Source: Puccinellia tenuiflora
Lineage: Eukaryota > Streptophyta > Magnoliopsida > Poales > Poaceae
Assembly: GCA_012064385.1 (NCBI GenBank)
Contig: QRDG01000341.1
Coordinates: forward strand, 460,309 to 524,308
Direction: 5' to 3'
DNA length: 64,000 bases
The notes beneath the pieces were generated by a model that did no database searches, was not told where the DNA came from, and saw nothing but the letters and a program-made list of their open reading frames with translations. This document shows, in pieces, positions 11,762 to 23,330 of this stretch (its first letter is position 1; each line of letters opens with the position of its first letter). A program made the position numbers and the translations under genes.

Positions 11762-14700
11762 TGTAACAACCCCAATTTGGCACCCTAAAATATGGGCCAA
11801 ATTTTCACTTTTTGCTTTGCATTGCATCATGGCATACATATTTAAATTTGCTTAAGTTGAATAAAGCAACACTTGGAAATTTAAAACAAAGGAAGCAAAA
11901 CCCTTCCCAAAAATTTCAAACCAAATACATTACTCAAGATGGCAAAACCAATTGTTCTTGAGTTCCCAAATTGTCCAGGAAGCTCAAGCATATATTTTAT
12001 AAATAATTGCCAAAGGCTAAATTCTTAACAAGCAATTAAATAAATTTGAGAAGTCAATTTGGTTCAATTCAAATTATATTTTTGAAACCAAGTTAAACTT
12101 TCCCAAAATTCAAAATAAAAATATGGGGTGCTTCATTGTTATAATATGAGCCTCCATAAATATTTTCATAATTTATTGAAATGTTTGAGAGCTCCAAATA
12201 AATGCATTTTTGCAATTATCAAAAATGACCATATTAAAGCCTATGAACAAATGTGGGTCTAAACAATTTATTTTAGAGCACCAATTTTTGTGGAGCCTCT
12301 TCATGTTATGGGGAGCCTCTGTGAAATGTTTCATAATTTTCCAAAATGGTTAAGGGCCTCAATAAAATCCCTAAAGTGCTACTGGTTTTAATTGAAAAAG
12401 GGAAAATGCAAAAAGAATAAAAATCTGACAGGGGGCCACCCCTATCATCCTCCCCTCTTTCTTTCTTCTCCATAGTGTCGTCGGCCCTGGCGCCATGCCG
12501 ACCTGTCGTCCGGTGCGCGCCATGCCGCCCTGCCCCCACTCGCTGCCTGCTCCCGCGTGGACAAGAGGACCATCTCGTCGCCCTGCCTCTCTCTCTCCCT
12601 CACATGCTCCCTCCCTGTTTCCTTCCCCTCTCTCTGCTCGCACCGCAATGTCCGCGCCCGAGCTCGCGCCGCTGTGCATCGCCGTCAATTGCGAGCTCCA
12701 CGAGCAGATCGGAAAGGGGCAAAAGTTGAGCCTCGTCTCCCTCGTCGTGGTGGTCCAAGAAATCGTTCGGGGGTCGCCCCAATCGACCGTGCCGTCCTCA
12801 TCTCCCCGACACCGGCCGCAGCATCCCCTCGCCGCCGACGCCGATTCCGACAACCCCCGCCTTCTCCGAGCAAACTCCTGCATCCAGGGTGAGAACGCCG
12901 TTCGTCTGGACATCTCCATCCTCCTCCTCTCCTCTTAGGCCGTAGTTGTCCGTGTAGGTCGACGCCGGCCGCCGCCTGCCGCCGACGTACTCGTCGCTCC
13001 GGCGGCCACCATCTGGCGGCGCCGCCCGTTCCTGGCACGCCGTAGTGCGGCGCATCCAGTGCGCCCCCTAGCTCGAGTCCTAGACCCCTCCGTCATCGCC
13101 TCTGTGTTCCACCCTGCCGTGGTCGCCGCCTCGGCCACGCCGGTCGTGGCGTTGACCGTAGCTAGTGTCGCTTGCCCGGTCTGGCCTCGGTTTGGGCCGG
13201 CACGAGGCCGGCCGCTTCGGCCACACTCCCGGCCTCGCACCCCAGCCTGGGCCGGCCACTAGGCCGATTGCTTCGGGAGCATTCCCGGCCTGCAGCCCGG
13301 CCTGCCGGCACAAGGCCAGCCTGTCTGGGAAATGTTTTTCCCTTTTTAGAAACAAAACAAACTTAAATAATTGATAACTATTTGAATAATGCTTCAAATT
13401 CGACAAATCAAATTTCAAAATGATCAGGAAAACAAACTCTACTTGTTAGAATCATTGTAACTTTCTTTTGAAATTATATTCTTGCTGTTTATTTAGGAAT
13501 TCCTAAAATGGTATAAATACTACCTAATTTGGGAAAATTATATTTCGATAAATAATCAACCAAAAATTGTGAATAAAATATCAAGGTGATCAACAAGTCA
13601 AATGCTAACAAACCATGCTAATATCACATTATGATCCCAAATATTTATTTGATGTTATTCTTTAATTGATTAAAAGAATTAAATTCAATTAGTTATTTAA
13701 TTTACTATTTAATCATCGATAATTGGAATTTCACAAACGAGGTACCAAAATGATAAGAAGAACAAAACCTATTTAATCATGTCATGTTCATGCATATTTG
13801 ATCCACTTCTTAGTAATGTAATAAATTATAAGCAATGTGGACACTAAGTAAATATGGGGTTGGTTCCAAATAATTGCACCAATTATTTGGCACTCCATTT
13901 AATATTGTTAGATAAGTCATATGATGATAGCTTTCCATAATCTGGTCATGTCATCATGTGATTGTGCATTGCACCTCTTCTTCGGGTGATTTATTTGTTC
14001 TTTTGTATTATGTGGGTATCAATAGATTCCGGAGTCGAGGGTCTCTCTACCTACCCAGACGAGCCGTACTACACACCCCGGCAGCAAGGCAAGAGATAAC
14101 CTAACCTTCTTGGCATCTAGCATCCTATTGTTTTATAAACTTATTTTATCCACCATAATATTGCATGCGATTCCAATGACAATTTTTGATCAATACTAGA
14201 GTATCCTATGAATGCATGTTTTTCCCCGAACCAATCACATGTATCCCTACCTATGAACCATAGGGTTGATGTGTTGGCCCGAGACAAATATATAGTTGTT
14301 GTATTTATATGCTTAGATATGCTTAGCCATGCTTAGTCGAATGCTAGTTATGTCCGCTATTTAATTCCATAATTGTTGATGTTGATGGAATGTTTCGGAC
14401 AATGGTGGATACTTGTGGTGCTAAATGTAAAATGCTAAGAAGGCTTGGATGATTTGCCATCGGGGATGGTGTTTTGTCTCATTCTTGCCCCTAGGTGCGA
14501 GTTCTTTACCTCTTGAACCAAGACTGAGTGTGCTTCCAAAGGTGGGGATATATGGAATCCCCTTTGACCGAATAAGTTGTGAGGGGCTTGTCAAGGGTCC
14601 TCTAGTTTGATATTTCCATTTGCGTGTGAGTGTGTGGGTGGAAAAAAGAAACGATGAGGACGGTGGTGTTTAGGATGTGGCCGCGGGGAAGGGCGTTGGA

Positions 14701-15769
14701 GGCGCTGAACCTGTCCTTCCGCACACTGATGGTCCTTGAGTAAGCCTCATGCAATGTAAAGGTCTAACCGCGCCCACTCGCCGGCCTTCCCCGGAAGAGG
14801 GCCAAACAGGTGAGCCGGACGGTACCGATGGGTAAATTAGTACACCCCTGCAGGGTAAATCTTTTCGAAAAGTCATGTCCGCGGTTATGGACGACTTGGG
14901 AATAGACGATAAGATCATAGAGAACCTTAACTTAATTGATATGGCAGCTAAAGGTTGCATAATCAACGTGTGTTAAAGGTTCATTTCCTCGAGGGTGATT
15001 CGAGGGGGTGCCTTTGGTGGAGATGAGAGATGTTTTGGCTACAAGTTGGTTCGATGAGAACCGAAGATGAAAAAGTTACTCTCTTATCCCCTTTTTAGAA
15101 AACATTTCTGAGTAGACGATGCCATTGAGTCATTTCTGTCTTTATAAAGGGAAAACTAGCTTTATGCAAAAATAACTATATACAACTTTAGAGCCTCCGT
15201 CAGCATTGGGCCTATATCGCCCTACTAAACTTGCGAGTACGTCATACTCAGTCTCTCTTTGCTGCCTTTATGATTTGTTTCAGAGGAGGACGACACCGAG
15301 CGCACAGGTGGGTTGTTCGTGGACGTCGACGAGTAGTTCGGGGTTTCCAGGTGGCAGCTTGGGACCATGGAACAAGCTGGCTGGGATAATTATCTGTGGG
15401 CCTCTTAGGCCATATTTGGATCTTGTTGTATTAGACAACACTACTTCGCTTCCGCTTGTTGTACTGATGGATTTGTGATCCCTTTTGTGTGTAATATTTG
15501 TATCTTTCTCATATATGAGTTGCTATATGAATCTTTGTGTCGTAGAGTCTGTGATGTGCCAGTTGTTCCATAAGTCTTGATCTCTTAACTATACATGATA
15601 GCTATGTCTGAGCTTATGGCATGATCGAAGTGTTGTGTGCCGATGATCCATTCCGAGCACACCTGCCAAAGGTTTTGGCCTGGGATTGGTAAACCCAGTA
15701 ACCTTCGATTGTGTAGCATGACCGGTTGAACAAAGCTTCACTGTATAGTTATGGGGTCGGGGCGCTACA
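11762..15769 (+). repeat. 3' LTR of RLG-2 (4008 bp)
   Basis: Near-identical to 5043-9034, with small indels; for example about 17 extra bases near 12010 relative to the 5' copy, and scattered substitutions. It has the same CT/GC-rich block at about 12430-13330. The terminal GCGCTACA ends at 15769, followed by GCAGC, the right copy of the target duplication. Confidence 0.92.
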
Positions 15770-16575
15770 GCAGCACTACTATCCTTTATTCCACACTTGT
15801 GCTAGTAGCACCTACACTTCATTATTGAGAGTTTTCATGTTTTCATTTGTATAACTATGTGGGGAACTAACGTTATAGAAGTTGGCTTGTATATTCCGGG
15901 GATGAGCCTCCTCAAGTGAGCTCTAGGTCTTTATGAGCAAGCAAGTTGGATACACCCACACTAGTTCCATTGGAGAGCTTTCATGCACTTATAGCTCTAT
16001 GTGCATCCGTTGCATGGCAATCAATACTCCTCATACAGTGTCAACTACGGGACTTCCTTCTGTCTTGTGGTTACCTTCTCCACTGTTTGAGCCTTTCTTT
16101 TTGACCTTCCAAACCTCCATTATTGTTCTTTTTGCCATAACATCATGCTGCCAAAGGCACTTCTTACTTGCACTAGTTGAGTAGACTTTGAAAGAGTTGA
16201 TTTATGAAGTAGATGGATTAGGACACCTGACTTGAGTTTGGCTATTTTCATGAATGACTAATTTTATGCTTTGAAGAATGATTGACACTTTACATTGGAG
16301 ACATAATTCACAATTCTTCTTTCTAAACCTTATGTATGGTTCCATGTCTCTCCAACGCACTTATTCATGAAAAGTTTCTAGCATTTGTTAGCTAGCGTTT
16401 GTTAATCATTGTTTGCTTAATGTCAACTGTAGACAATTGTTTTGGATCACCTTATTCACTTCATGTGCTTTGCATTACTATCTTGATCAAGATTGTGTTG
16501 GTAGCATGTCTCATCAAAAATTATTTGTTATCACTTACCTACTCGAGGACGAGTAGGAGTTAAGCTTGGGGATGC
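15770..16575 (+). other. RLG-1 non-coding internal region, right part, ending in polypurine motif
   Basis: This is the continuation of RLG-1 after the nested insertion. No ORF of substance. It ends with CTACTCGAGGACGAGTAGG (a short inverted repeat around CTCG) and TTAAGCTTGGGGATGC (16560-16575), which directly abuts the 3' LTR and serves as the polypurine end. The same ending precedes the RLG-B 3' LTR at about 51675-51708. Confidence 0.75.
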
Positions 16576-18276
16576 TGATACGTCTCAAACGTATCTATAA
16601 TTTTTGAGTGATCCATGCTAGTTTTATGATATTGTCACATGTTTTTACTGTTATTTATATCATTTTTATGCATTTTGTCGGACTAACCTATTGACAAGAT
16701 GCCCAGTGCCAGTTCCCTGTTTTTGCTGTCTTTTTGTTTCAGAAATTTACTTCTGGAAATATTCTCGGAATTGGACGAAAATTTACGGGGATTATTTTTA
16801 CGCCAAGACGAAGACGGAGTCCGAAGGGCAGCCTGGGAGGCGACCCACAGGGCACACGCGGGTGCCAGCCGCGGCCTGGGGGGGGCCGTGGGTGGGGCCC
16901 GCCCCTGCCCTGTGGGCACCTCCTCGTCCACCTCCGACGCCTATAAAATCACAATTAACCTAAAAACGTCGAGGCGGCGATTATTTTCCAGAAACTCGAC
17001 CCCGACGCGCCGTCACCGAAAACCCTAGTTCGGGGTCCAATCTGAAGGCTTTTCATCGACATGCCTTCCTCCAGGATGATTTGTGAGTAGTCTCACCTTA
17101 GACTACGGGTCCATGGCAGTAGCTAGATGGTAGTCTCTCTCTCTTGTGCTTCATGTCTTATGATCTTGTGAGCTGCCTAACATGATCAAGATCGATTATT
17201 GTAATGCTATGTGATGTGTTTGCTGGGATCCGATGGATTATGAAGTTATGTTCAGATTGTGCATGATTCTTATATGAGTAATTTATGTTCTTGCATGCTC
17301 TCCGATGTGCGTGGTTACTTTGGCCAAGTGATTGTGTATATCTCCAAGAGAGGGTATTTATGCTAGGGGAAAAATTTGTTTTTGCCACTTTTGTTTTTTC
17401 CCATTTTGCTTTTGCCACTCTAAATTTTGACATTTTGCTTTTGCCCTCCCAGTTCTTGGTAATGCATCATGTATGCCCTATGTGGGGCAAAACCAAAATG
17501 AAAACTGCGAAATTTGGGTTCACTAGTGCCAAAAGCACAAAATAGTGGGTTCATGCCCCCTTTTCTTCCTGGGCACGAGTGACAGAAACGTCTAAGGGCG
17601 AGGGTGTGCTGTTGCTACTAAGGGTAAAACAGCAGTGTTAATGTCTATTTTGATATTAGTATTGCTTACATCATGCACTTTACTTAATGCAATTGTCTGT
17701 TGCTTGCAACTTAATACCGTTGGGTGACAGGCTGGATAGCGATCCCACGGTGGACTATTTAGACAAAGACGTAGTTGGACTCAACGGTCTTTGTTGCTTG
17801 TCATAGCTAAATTGGGTTTGTGTCATAATCTTGTCAATTGCCTAGCTGTAATTCGTTCACCCATCACATGCATATTTTATTTACTTGAGAGACTCCACTA
17901 GTGAACCCATGGCCCCCGGTCCATCTTTTTACATTGTTTTCAACCTTATTTACTTGCTTTTAATCATCATTACTCCTCTGGTCACTTTTTATACTTTATC
18001 TATTTCATCATACAATTAACCGCTTTGTGTTATGCGAGACCGGAGAGATTGACAACCTCTCCACCGTTGGGGACAATGTATTTGGTTGAGTGTGTGCATG
18101 TCCATGTCTGTTGAAGGTATCCCTAAGCGCCAGAGATCTTCATCATTCACCTTGTTATTAATTTCAAAGTCCTACTGGTTCGATAAACCTCGGTTCTTCA
18201 ATTGAGGGAAAACTGCTACTAACTACAATTCCGCCTTCGCTTGGGGCACCACCCAACTTATCGATATCCACCATCA
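16576..18276 (+). repeat. 3' LTR of RLG-1 (1701 bp)
   Basis: Begins TGATACG and ends CCACCATCA. It differs from the 5' LTR by an extra block at 17367-17541 and by loss of two segments of roughly 45 and 40 bp. The next base starts CACTA transposase coding sequence. Confidence 0.92.
17367..17541. mobile_element. 175-bp insertion in the RLG-1 3' LTR, possible small MITE
   Basis: Absent from the 5' LTR and from the related LTR at 45091-46692, both of which read GCTAGATAGTGGG across the site. The insert has TTTTGCC-rich subrepeats at its left end. Its ends are weakly inverse-complementary (TTTGTTTTTGCCACTTTTG against GTGCCAAAAGCACAAAA). No clear target duplication can be assigned, so class is uncertain. 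Confidence 0.6.
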
Positions 18277-18278
18277 GT

Positions 18279-20261
18279 AACCTTTCAGGACAGACAAACA
18301 AGGGATACAATGCATGCACACACTGTTTAGATGAGACTGATAGTACATATTTGGAGAAATGTAAGAAGGTTGTGTACCTGGGGCATCGTCGATTTCTTCC
18401 GCCCAGGCATCTCGCAAGAAAGAGAGGCAAGCATTTCAAGGCAGATCACGGGAAGAAGCCTGTCCGCCGTACTGGTGATGATGTATTTGCTATGGTCAAG
18501 GATTTGGATCAGATAGTAACCTTTGGAAAGGGTCCTGGTAGTCAATCTGTTCCGAATGACGCTAACGGACATGCGCCCATGTGGAAGAAGAAATCAATAT
18601 TTTGGGAGCTACCCTATTGGAAAGTCCTAGAGGTCCGCTCTGCAATCGACGTGATGCATGTGACGAAGAATCTTTGCGTGAACCTGCTAGGCATCATGGG
18701 CGTGTATGGGAAGACAAAAGATACGCCAAAAGCACGGCAGGACCAGCAACGTATGAAAGACCCAGACGACCTGCATCCAATGAAGACGGATAAAGGACGT
18801 CTAAGTCCTGCCAGCTACGCTCTTACCAAAGAAGAGAAGGAAATATTTTTTGAAGTCCTGAGCAGTATGAAGGTCCCGTCTGGCTTCTCGTCAAATATAA
18901 AGGGAATAATAAATATGGCAAAGAAAAAATTCCAGAACCTAAAGTCTCATGACTGCCACGTGCTTATGACTCAATTGCTTCCGGTTGCATTGCGGGGGAT
19001 TCTACCGGAAAATGTTCGACTACCCATTGTGAAGCTATGTGCATTCCTTAATGCAATTTCTTCTAAGGTAATCGATCCACAAATTCTATCAAGGTTACAG
19101 AAGGATGTGGTTACATGTCTCGTTAGTTTTGAGTTGGTGTTCCCACCATCCTTCTTCAATATTATGACGCATCTCCTAGTACACCTAGTTGAAGAGATTA
19201 CCATTTTGAGTCCTGTATTTCTACACAATATGTTCCCCTTTGAGAGGTTCATGGGAGTCTTGAAGAAATATGTTCATAACCATGCTAGGCCAGAAGGAAG
19301 CATCTCCAAAGGCTATGGAACAGAGGAGGTCATTGAGTTTTGTGTTGACTTTATTCCTGACATTAAGTCGATTGGTCTTCCTGAAACGCGTCATGAGGGG
19401 AGACTGAGTGGAAAAGGCACTCTAGGAAGGAAATCAATAATATGTAGGGACGGGCATTCTTACACTCAAGCACACTACACAGTTCTACAGAATTCCACCT
19501 TGACGGCTCCGTATCTCGAGGAACACAAGAATATTGTACGCTCCAACAACCCGAGGAAGCCTGACTCCTGTATTAGACATGAACACATGAATACTTTCGG
19601 CGGTTGGTTGCAAACACATCTCAACAATAACGACACTGTTGAAGATCAGCTGTACTTGTTGTCCAGGTCACCATCTTTGACTATATGGACTTTCCAAGGG
19701 TACGAGATAAATAGGAATACATTTTACACGATCGCCCAAGATAAAAAGAGCACCAACCAAAACAGTGGTGTCCTCTTTGATGCAACAAACAACAATGGGT
19801 CAAAGGACATATACTATGGTTACATAGAGGATATATGGGAACTTGACTATGGACCTACTTTTAAGGTCCCCGTGTTTCGGTGCAAATGGGTCAAGCTAAC
19901 AGCAGGCGGGTTAAAGGTAGACGAGCAGTATGGAATGATAACAGTGGACCTCGACAATCTTTCGTACTTAGACGAACCATTCGTCCTAGCCAATGATGTG
20001 GTTCAAGTTTTCTATGTGAAGGACATGTCTACCAAAACAAGAAAAAATAAGCAAAAGAATAAATTAGACGATGAGCCAAAGCGCCACATAGTTCTTTCAG
20101 GGAAAAGAAACATCATGGGAGTGGAGGACAAGACAGACATGTCAGAAGATTATGATAAGTTTCATGAAATTCCGCCCTTCGCAGTGAAGGATGACCCAAG
20201 TCTCCTGTTAATTAATGAAGATGCTCCATGGTTACGGCGCAGAAAAAAACCCAAACACTAG
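18279..20261 (+). pseudogene. TNP2-type CACTA transposase, C-terminal 660 codons, split by RLG-1
   Basis: The frame is open from the first full codon after the RLG-1 LTR to the TAG at 20259-20261, with no internal stop. N-terminal part is TNP2/Transposase_21-like: a C-x2-C pair in GYNACTHC (about residues 10-17), LGHRRFLP, then ELPYWKVLEVRSAIDVMHV. Residues about 220-357 match the DUF4218 domain (HDCHVLMTQLLPVALRG; MFPFERFMGVLKKYVHN). Residues about 470-582 match DUF4216 (GYEINRNTFYT; FRCKWVK). The C-terminus is lysine-rich. TNP2 cuts the element ends in CACTA transposition. The missing N-terminus and catalytic part would be beyond the left end of RLG-1, so the gene is disrupted although this part is intact and codon-clean. 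Confidence 0.93.
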
Positions 20262-20789
20262 ATGGGGATGTTGGTGATGTGTAATAATGTATTAAACCTT
20301 TTATGTAACTGCACCATACTTTAATATCTAGGGATTGCAATTATTTTTGTTGTCATCTTTGCATACTACCTGCACTGATGACGGTAATGCATTTTTTATT
20401 GAAAATGGCAAAATGGTTAATAGTTTGAATAGTTAGAATACTTTTTTTAGAAAACAGAAAATGGTTTTGGATTAGTTATTGAAATTCAAACATTTTCATG
20501 TTGACATTTTTGTCAGATTCAAAAATATGCAAAAAAAAATTAGTTAATGCATTTTTAATTGAAAATGGCAAAATGGTTAATAGTTTGAAGAGTTATAATA
20601 ATTATTTTAGAAAACAGAAAATGGTTTTGGATTAGTTATTCAAATTCAAACACTTTTCATGCTGACATTTTTGTCAGATTCAAAAGTATGCAGTAGTTAT
20701 TCAAATTTATATTCAAACACTTTTCGAATTCACTTTCAAACAATTGTCACAGAAAATTTTGGGCCTTGGCGCGCAAAAAAAACATCTTT
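20262..20789. repeat. CACTA AT-rich spacer with a 160-bp tandem duplication
   Basis: Two direct copies (20385-20544 and 20545-20704) differ by a few substitutions and small indels. Each holds a TTGAAAATGGCAAAATGG block and a TTTTGTCAGATTCAAAA block. No gene. The remaining sequence, including the TTGGGCCTTGGCGCGC stretch, leads into the subterminal repeats. Confidence 0.85.
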
Positions 20790-20945
20790 ACTCCCGGTTC
20801 GTGCCACCAACCGGAACTAGATGTGTCTTTTGCGCGCGCCCTTTTTCGGCTGCCCGAAAACACCTCTAGTCCCGGATCGTGCCACCAACCGGGACTAGAG
20901 GGTACGCTCTAGTCCCGGCTTATGGCACCAACCGGGACTAGAGGA
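20790..20945. repeat. CACTA subterminal-type repeats, internal block
   Basis: At least three units pair TAGTCCCGG-like with CCGGGACTA-like sequence, separated by about 14 bases (CTCTAGTCCCGG ... CCGGGACTAGAG), so each can fold into a hairpin. Such repeats normally lie within a few hundred bases of CACTA termini and bind the element's proteins. Here the block is 2.6 kb from the end. Confidence 0.85.
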
Positions 20946-20952
20946 CCCGGGG

Positions 20953-20960
20953 TATAAATA
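20953..20960 (+). promoter_or_regulatory. Possible TATA box inside the CACTA element
   Basis: TATAAATA sits in a GC-rich context just after the internal hairpin repeats and ahead of a GC-rich stretch (21000-21390) with a possible 108-codon plus-strand ORF (21063-21389). I do not recognise that ORF and antisense frames are also open, so transcription is only a suggestion. Confidence 0.35.
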
Positions 20961-21710
20961 CCACGCCCTCCCCCCGGTTCGAGCCACGGAACCGGGACAC
21001 AGAGAAGGAGGAGCCGCCGCCAACGCCGACAACTTCGTCAGGCTGCCCGAGACCGTGCTCCCGTGCCGCCGCCACCGCAGCCTTCTCCTGCTCCGGTCAC
21101 CGCGGCCGCCCTCTTCCTCGCCGTCGAGTTCCACGAGCTGGGCGGCCGTGAATCGGCCGAACTCGGCCCGCTTTTTCGTCCCCAAGTCAGCCGCCGGCGC
21201 TCCGGCACCCTCGTCGTCGTCCTGCCGTCTGGGCCCACGCCGTCCCCGAGCACCCACGCCCAAGGTACAGTCTTTATGTCCTCTATCCCCGCCCTCCTCT
21301 CTCGCTGTGCGGCGGCGTCGATGGAACCACGGTGGGTGCCGGCACCGGCTGTGCGGCGGGGACATTACGGGGCAGGGACATTTCATTAATAATATTTATA
21401 CATATATATAACAAAAGGCCTAAAGGCCATTACATTTTAGGAGGCCTAAAGGCCATTACATTTAAGGGGAATGGCGGTGGGAGGACACGGCGGCGGCGCC
21501 GGAAGCCTAGTCATCGTCGGAGAGGATGACGTAGCCCGGCGCGACCCACAGATGGGCCAGCGGTGGCTGCTCCTCCAGCGGAAGGTGCCGCTCCTCCGGC
21601 ACCTGCTGCGGTGGCGGCGGCGACCAAATGCCGCTAGTCCAGCACCAGGAATTGCCAAGGAGGCCTCTGGGCAGTGGAGGAACTGGCTTCAACTCCAACT
21701 CCTCGGTCTC

Positions 21711-22462
21711 CTACTCCTGGGATAGGTGCTGCCACCATGACAGTGCAGCCGCCACCGGCGGCTGGCCCGCCGCCAGCACTGCCTCCCAGCGCTCGATCTC
21801 GTCCTCGGCGCGGGAGCGCCGGGACACCTCGTAGGTGGCCTGCATCTCCGGGTCCTGTTCGTCATCGTCGACCTCCTCCTCGAACCACAGCTCCTGCTCG
21901 TGGCCGGGCGGCGGTGCGGGGTACGCCGTGGGCTCCTGCGGCAGTGCTGGGGCCGACACGAAATAAGCGCATCGACGGTCGTCGTGCTCGTCCGCGAACC
22001 ACCGGTCCCAGTGGGGGGAATACGGCACGTAGGCGGGGTCGTTTTAGAGGTTCGGTGGGAGGAGACGGCGGCGGCGCAGATCTCCACCACCCTGGCCCGG
22101 CCACTGGCCGGAATCGGTGGCACCAGAATCCGTTGCTGATTCAGGTGCCAGTCGTCCGACAGGTGGACGTCCGGCCAGTCCACGGGGGTGGCATTCTTCC
22201 AATGCTACCAGCACTCTTCCATGCGCACGTAGCGCCGCATCTACTTCTTCTTGTTCTTCGGCCCCGGGTCCGCTGCACTGGCACGACGCGTCGGTGCTGC
22301 TCCCTCGACAAACCGCACGCCGTCCGGCGCGATGCCGAACACCGCCGGCGGTGGCGGAGGAGGAAGGGAGGCGTGCCGGCCAGAGGAGCCGCTGGCCTCG
22401 TGCTGGTTCTTGGGCGTCTTGAACCAATGCGACATAGCTCTGGCGAGGGGGTCGCTGTGCAC
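21711..22462 (-). pseudogene. Decayed antisense ORF in the CACTA 3' arm, function unknown
   Basis: Reading the minus strand from the ATG at 22462, the frame encodes a proline-rich N-terminus (MSHWFKTPK begins 10 residues in; GIAPDGVRF) to a TAG at 22239-22241. It continues in the same frame as RRYVRMEECW, another TAG, then HWKNATPVDWPD and HLSDDWHL to about 22040. A frameshift then moves the similarity to the frame YSPHWDRWFADEHDDRRCAYF ending at 21711. At least two stops and one shift make it a pseudogene. The downstream strand holds two copies of an AGGCCTAAAGGCCATTACA unit (21416-21466), perhaps 3' UTR. It could be a second element gene or a captured host gene; I do not know the family. 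Confidence 0.5.
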
Positions 22463-23330
22463 CGGCTAGGGCTAGGGTTAGGGTTTGATAGGGGTGGGGG
22501 CGGCGGTGTGGACTGAGGTCGCTATCCATATGGCCGGGGTCCATTTTGAAGGACCAGCCAGGGCCAGCATTGACTACGGGGGTGAGAAGACGAGGAGGCC
22601 GGTGGGTAGCTGGCAGGTGGGGAAGACGAGGGCGGTTGGGCGGTGTGACCAGTTGGGTGGTCACACGTGGATGCGGCCGTGTGGGAAAGATGAGCGGTGG
22701 GGCGGCGGGTCGCTGGTAGGTGGGCCAGGGGGTGGACGCGGCGCGTTGACCCAATGCTGGCCCAAATTGGGGCTGGCAGGTACGTAGGACGTGGGGCTGG
22801 AATTTTAAAGGACCCAATGCTGGCCCAAATTTGGGCTGTAATTTTTTTTGAAACATTGTAGAGACGACGAGAATGAAGACCGAATGCAACAAATAATATA
22901 TGCGAGTGCCCGTGGAGAAGATGATTTCAGCGCACAATTTCTGAACGACTCTGGTGAGGGACTTGAGTCTGAAGAAAGAAGAGACGACGAAGTGCCTTCA
23001 TGTAATAGTGATCTCCATGTCTCCGGTGAGGGACTTGAGTCTGAACGACTCCGGTGAGATGATACAAATTAAACCGAATGCCTAGCTCCATGTAATAGTG
23101 ATCTCCATGTAATTAAGTACTTTATACGAAAACGTGATCTTCATGTACTACTTAATTTGTATGTGTTATATATATGCATGAACGTGATCTTCATGTAGTA
23201 ATATAATTTATATATATACCAAAACGCGTTTTTGGCGCATTGACGTGATCCCCGTATGAAGGAAACCATCCGAAACCCCTAAACCCCAAACCCTGAAAAT
23301 ATTTCGAAAAGAAAAAAAGGGCCTTAAGTT
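22463..23330 (+). other. CACTA interior, GC-rich then AT-rich, with coding remnant 22848-23057
   Basis: 22470-22850 is GC-rich with no supported gene. 22848-23057 is a 69-codon plus-strand frame rich in D and E (RDDENEDRM; EDDFSAQFL; GEGLES) in which the GGTGAGGGACTTGAGTCTGAA segment occurs twice, about 70 bp apart. It looks like the tail of an element-encoded protein. 23060-23330 is AT-rich with repeated GTGATCTYCATGTA motifs, nothing else seen. Confidence 0.4.

Larger units (their letters stand above)
5043..15769 (+). mobile_element. RLG-2: long-LTR Gypsy-type element nested in RLG-1
   Basis: Direct LTRs of 3992 bp (5043-9034) and 4008 bp (11762-15769) begin TGTAACA and end GCGCTACA. An initiator tRNA-Met primer site follows the left LTR and a purine tract precedes the right one. 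Flanking 5-mers are GCAAC (5038-5042) and GCAGC (15770-15774), a target-site duplication with one mismatch. The internal region is only about 2.7 kb and contains no intact gag-pol. The LTRs look very alike across their length, suggesting relatively recent insertion. The strand is taken from primer site and purine tract positions. Confidence 0.92.
1..18276 (+). mobile_element. RLG-1: non-autonomous Athila-like LTR retrotransposon, 5' end outside window
   Basis: Two matching LTRs (1-1531, truncated by the window edge, and 16576-18276) flank an internal region. The internal part carries a primer site matching the 3' end of tRNA-Asp (the primer used by plant Athila elements), one orphan ORF, long non-coding stretches and a polypurine end, but no gag, protease, RT or integrase that I can recognise. 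It is interrupted by RLG-2 (5043-15769). Without that insert the internal region is about 4.3 kb, which fits the LARD-like class mobilised in trans. The right LTR abuts an open TNP2 transposase frame at 18277, so the element landed in a CACTA transposase gene; the presumed right TSD is GTAAC (18277-18281), with the left copy outside the window. Family assignment (Triticeae Fatima/Sabrina-like group) is tentative. Confidence 0.88.

Noticed and set aside
22485..22787. 100-codon plus-strand ORF in the CACTA arm
   Set aside because: Sequence is GC-rich with open frames on both strands; the minus-strand pseudogene is better supported nearby and no domain is visible.
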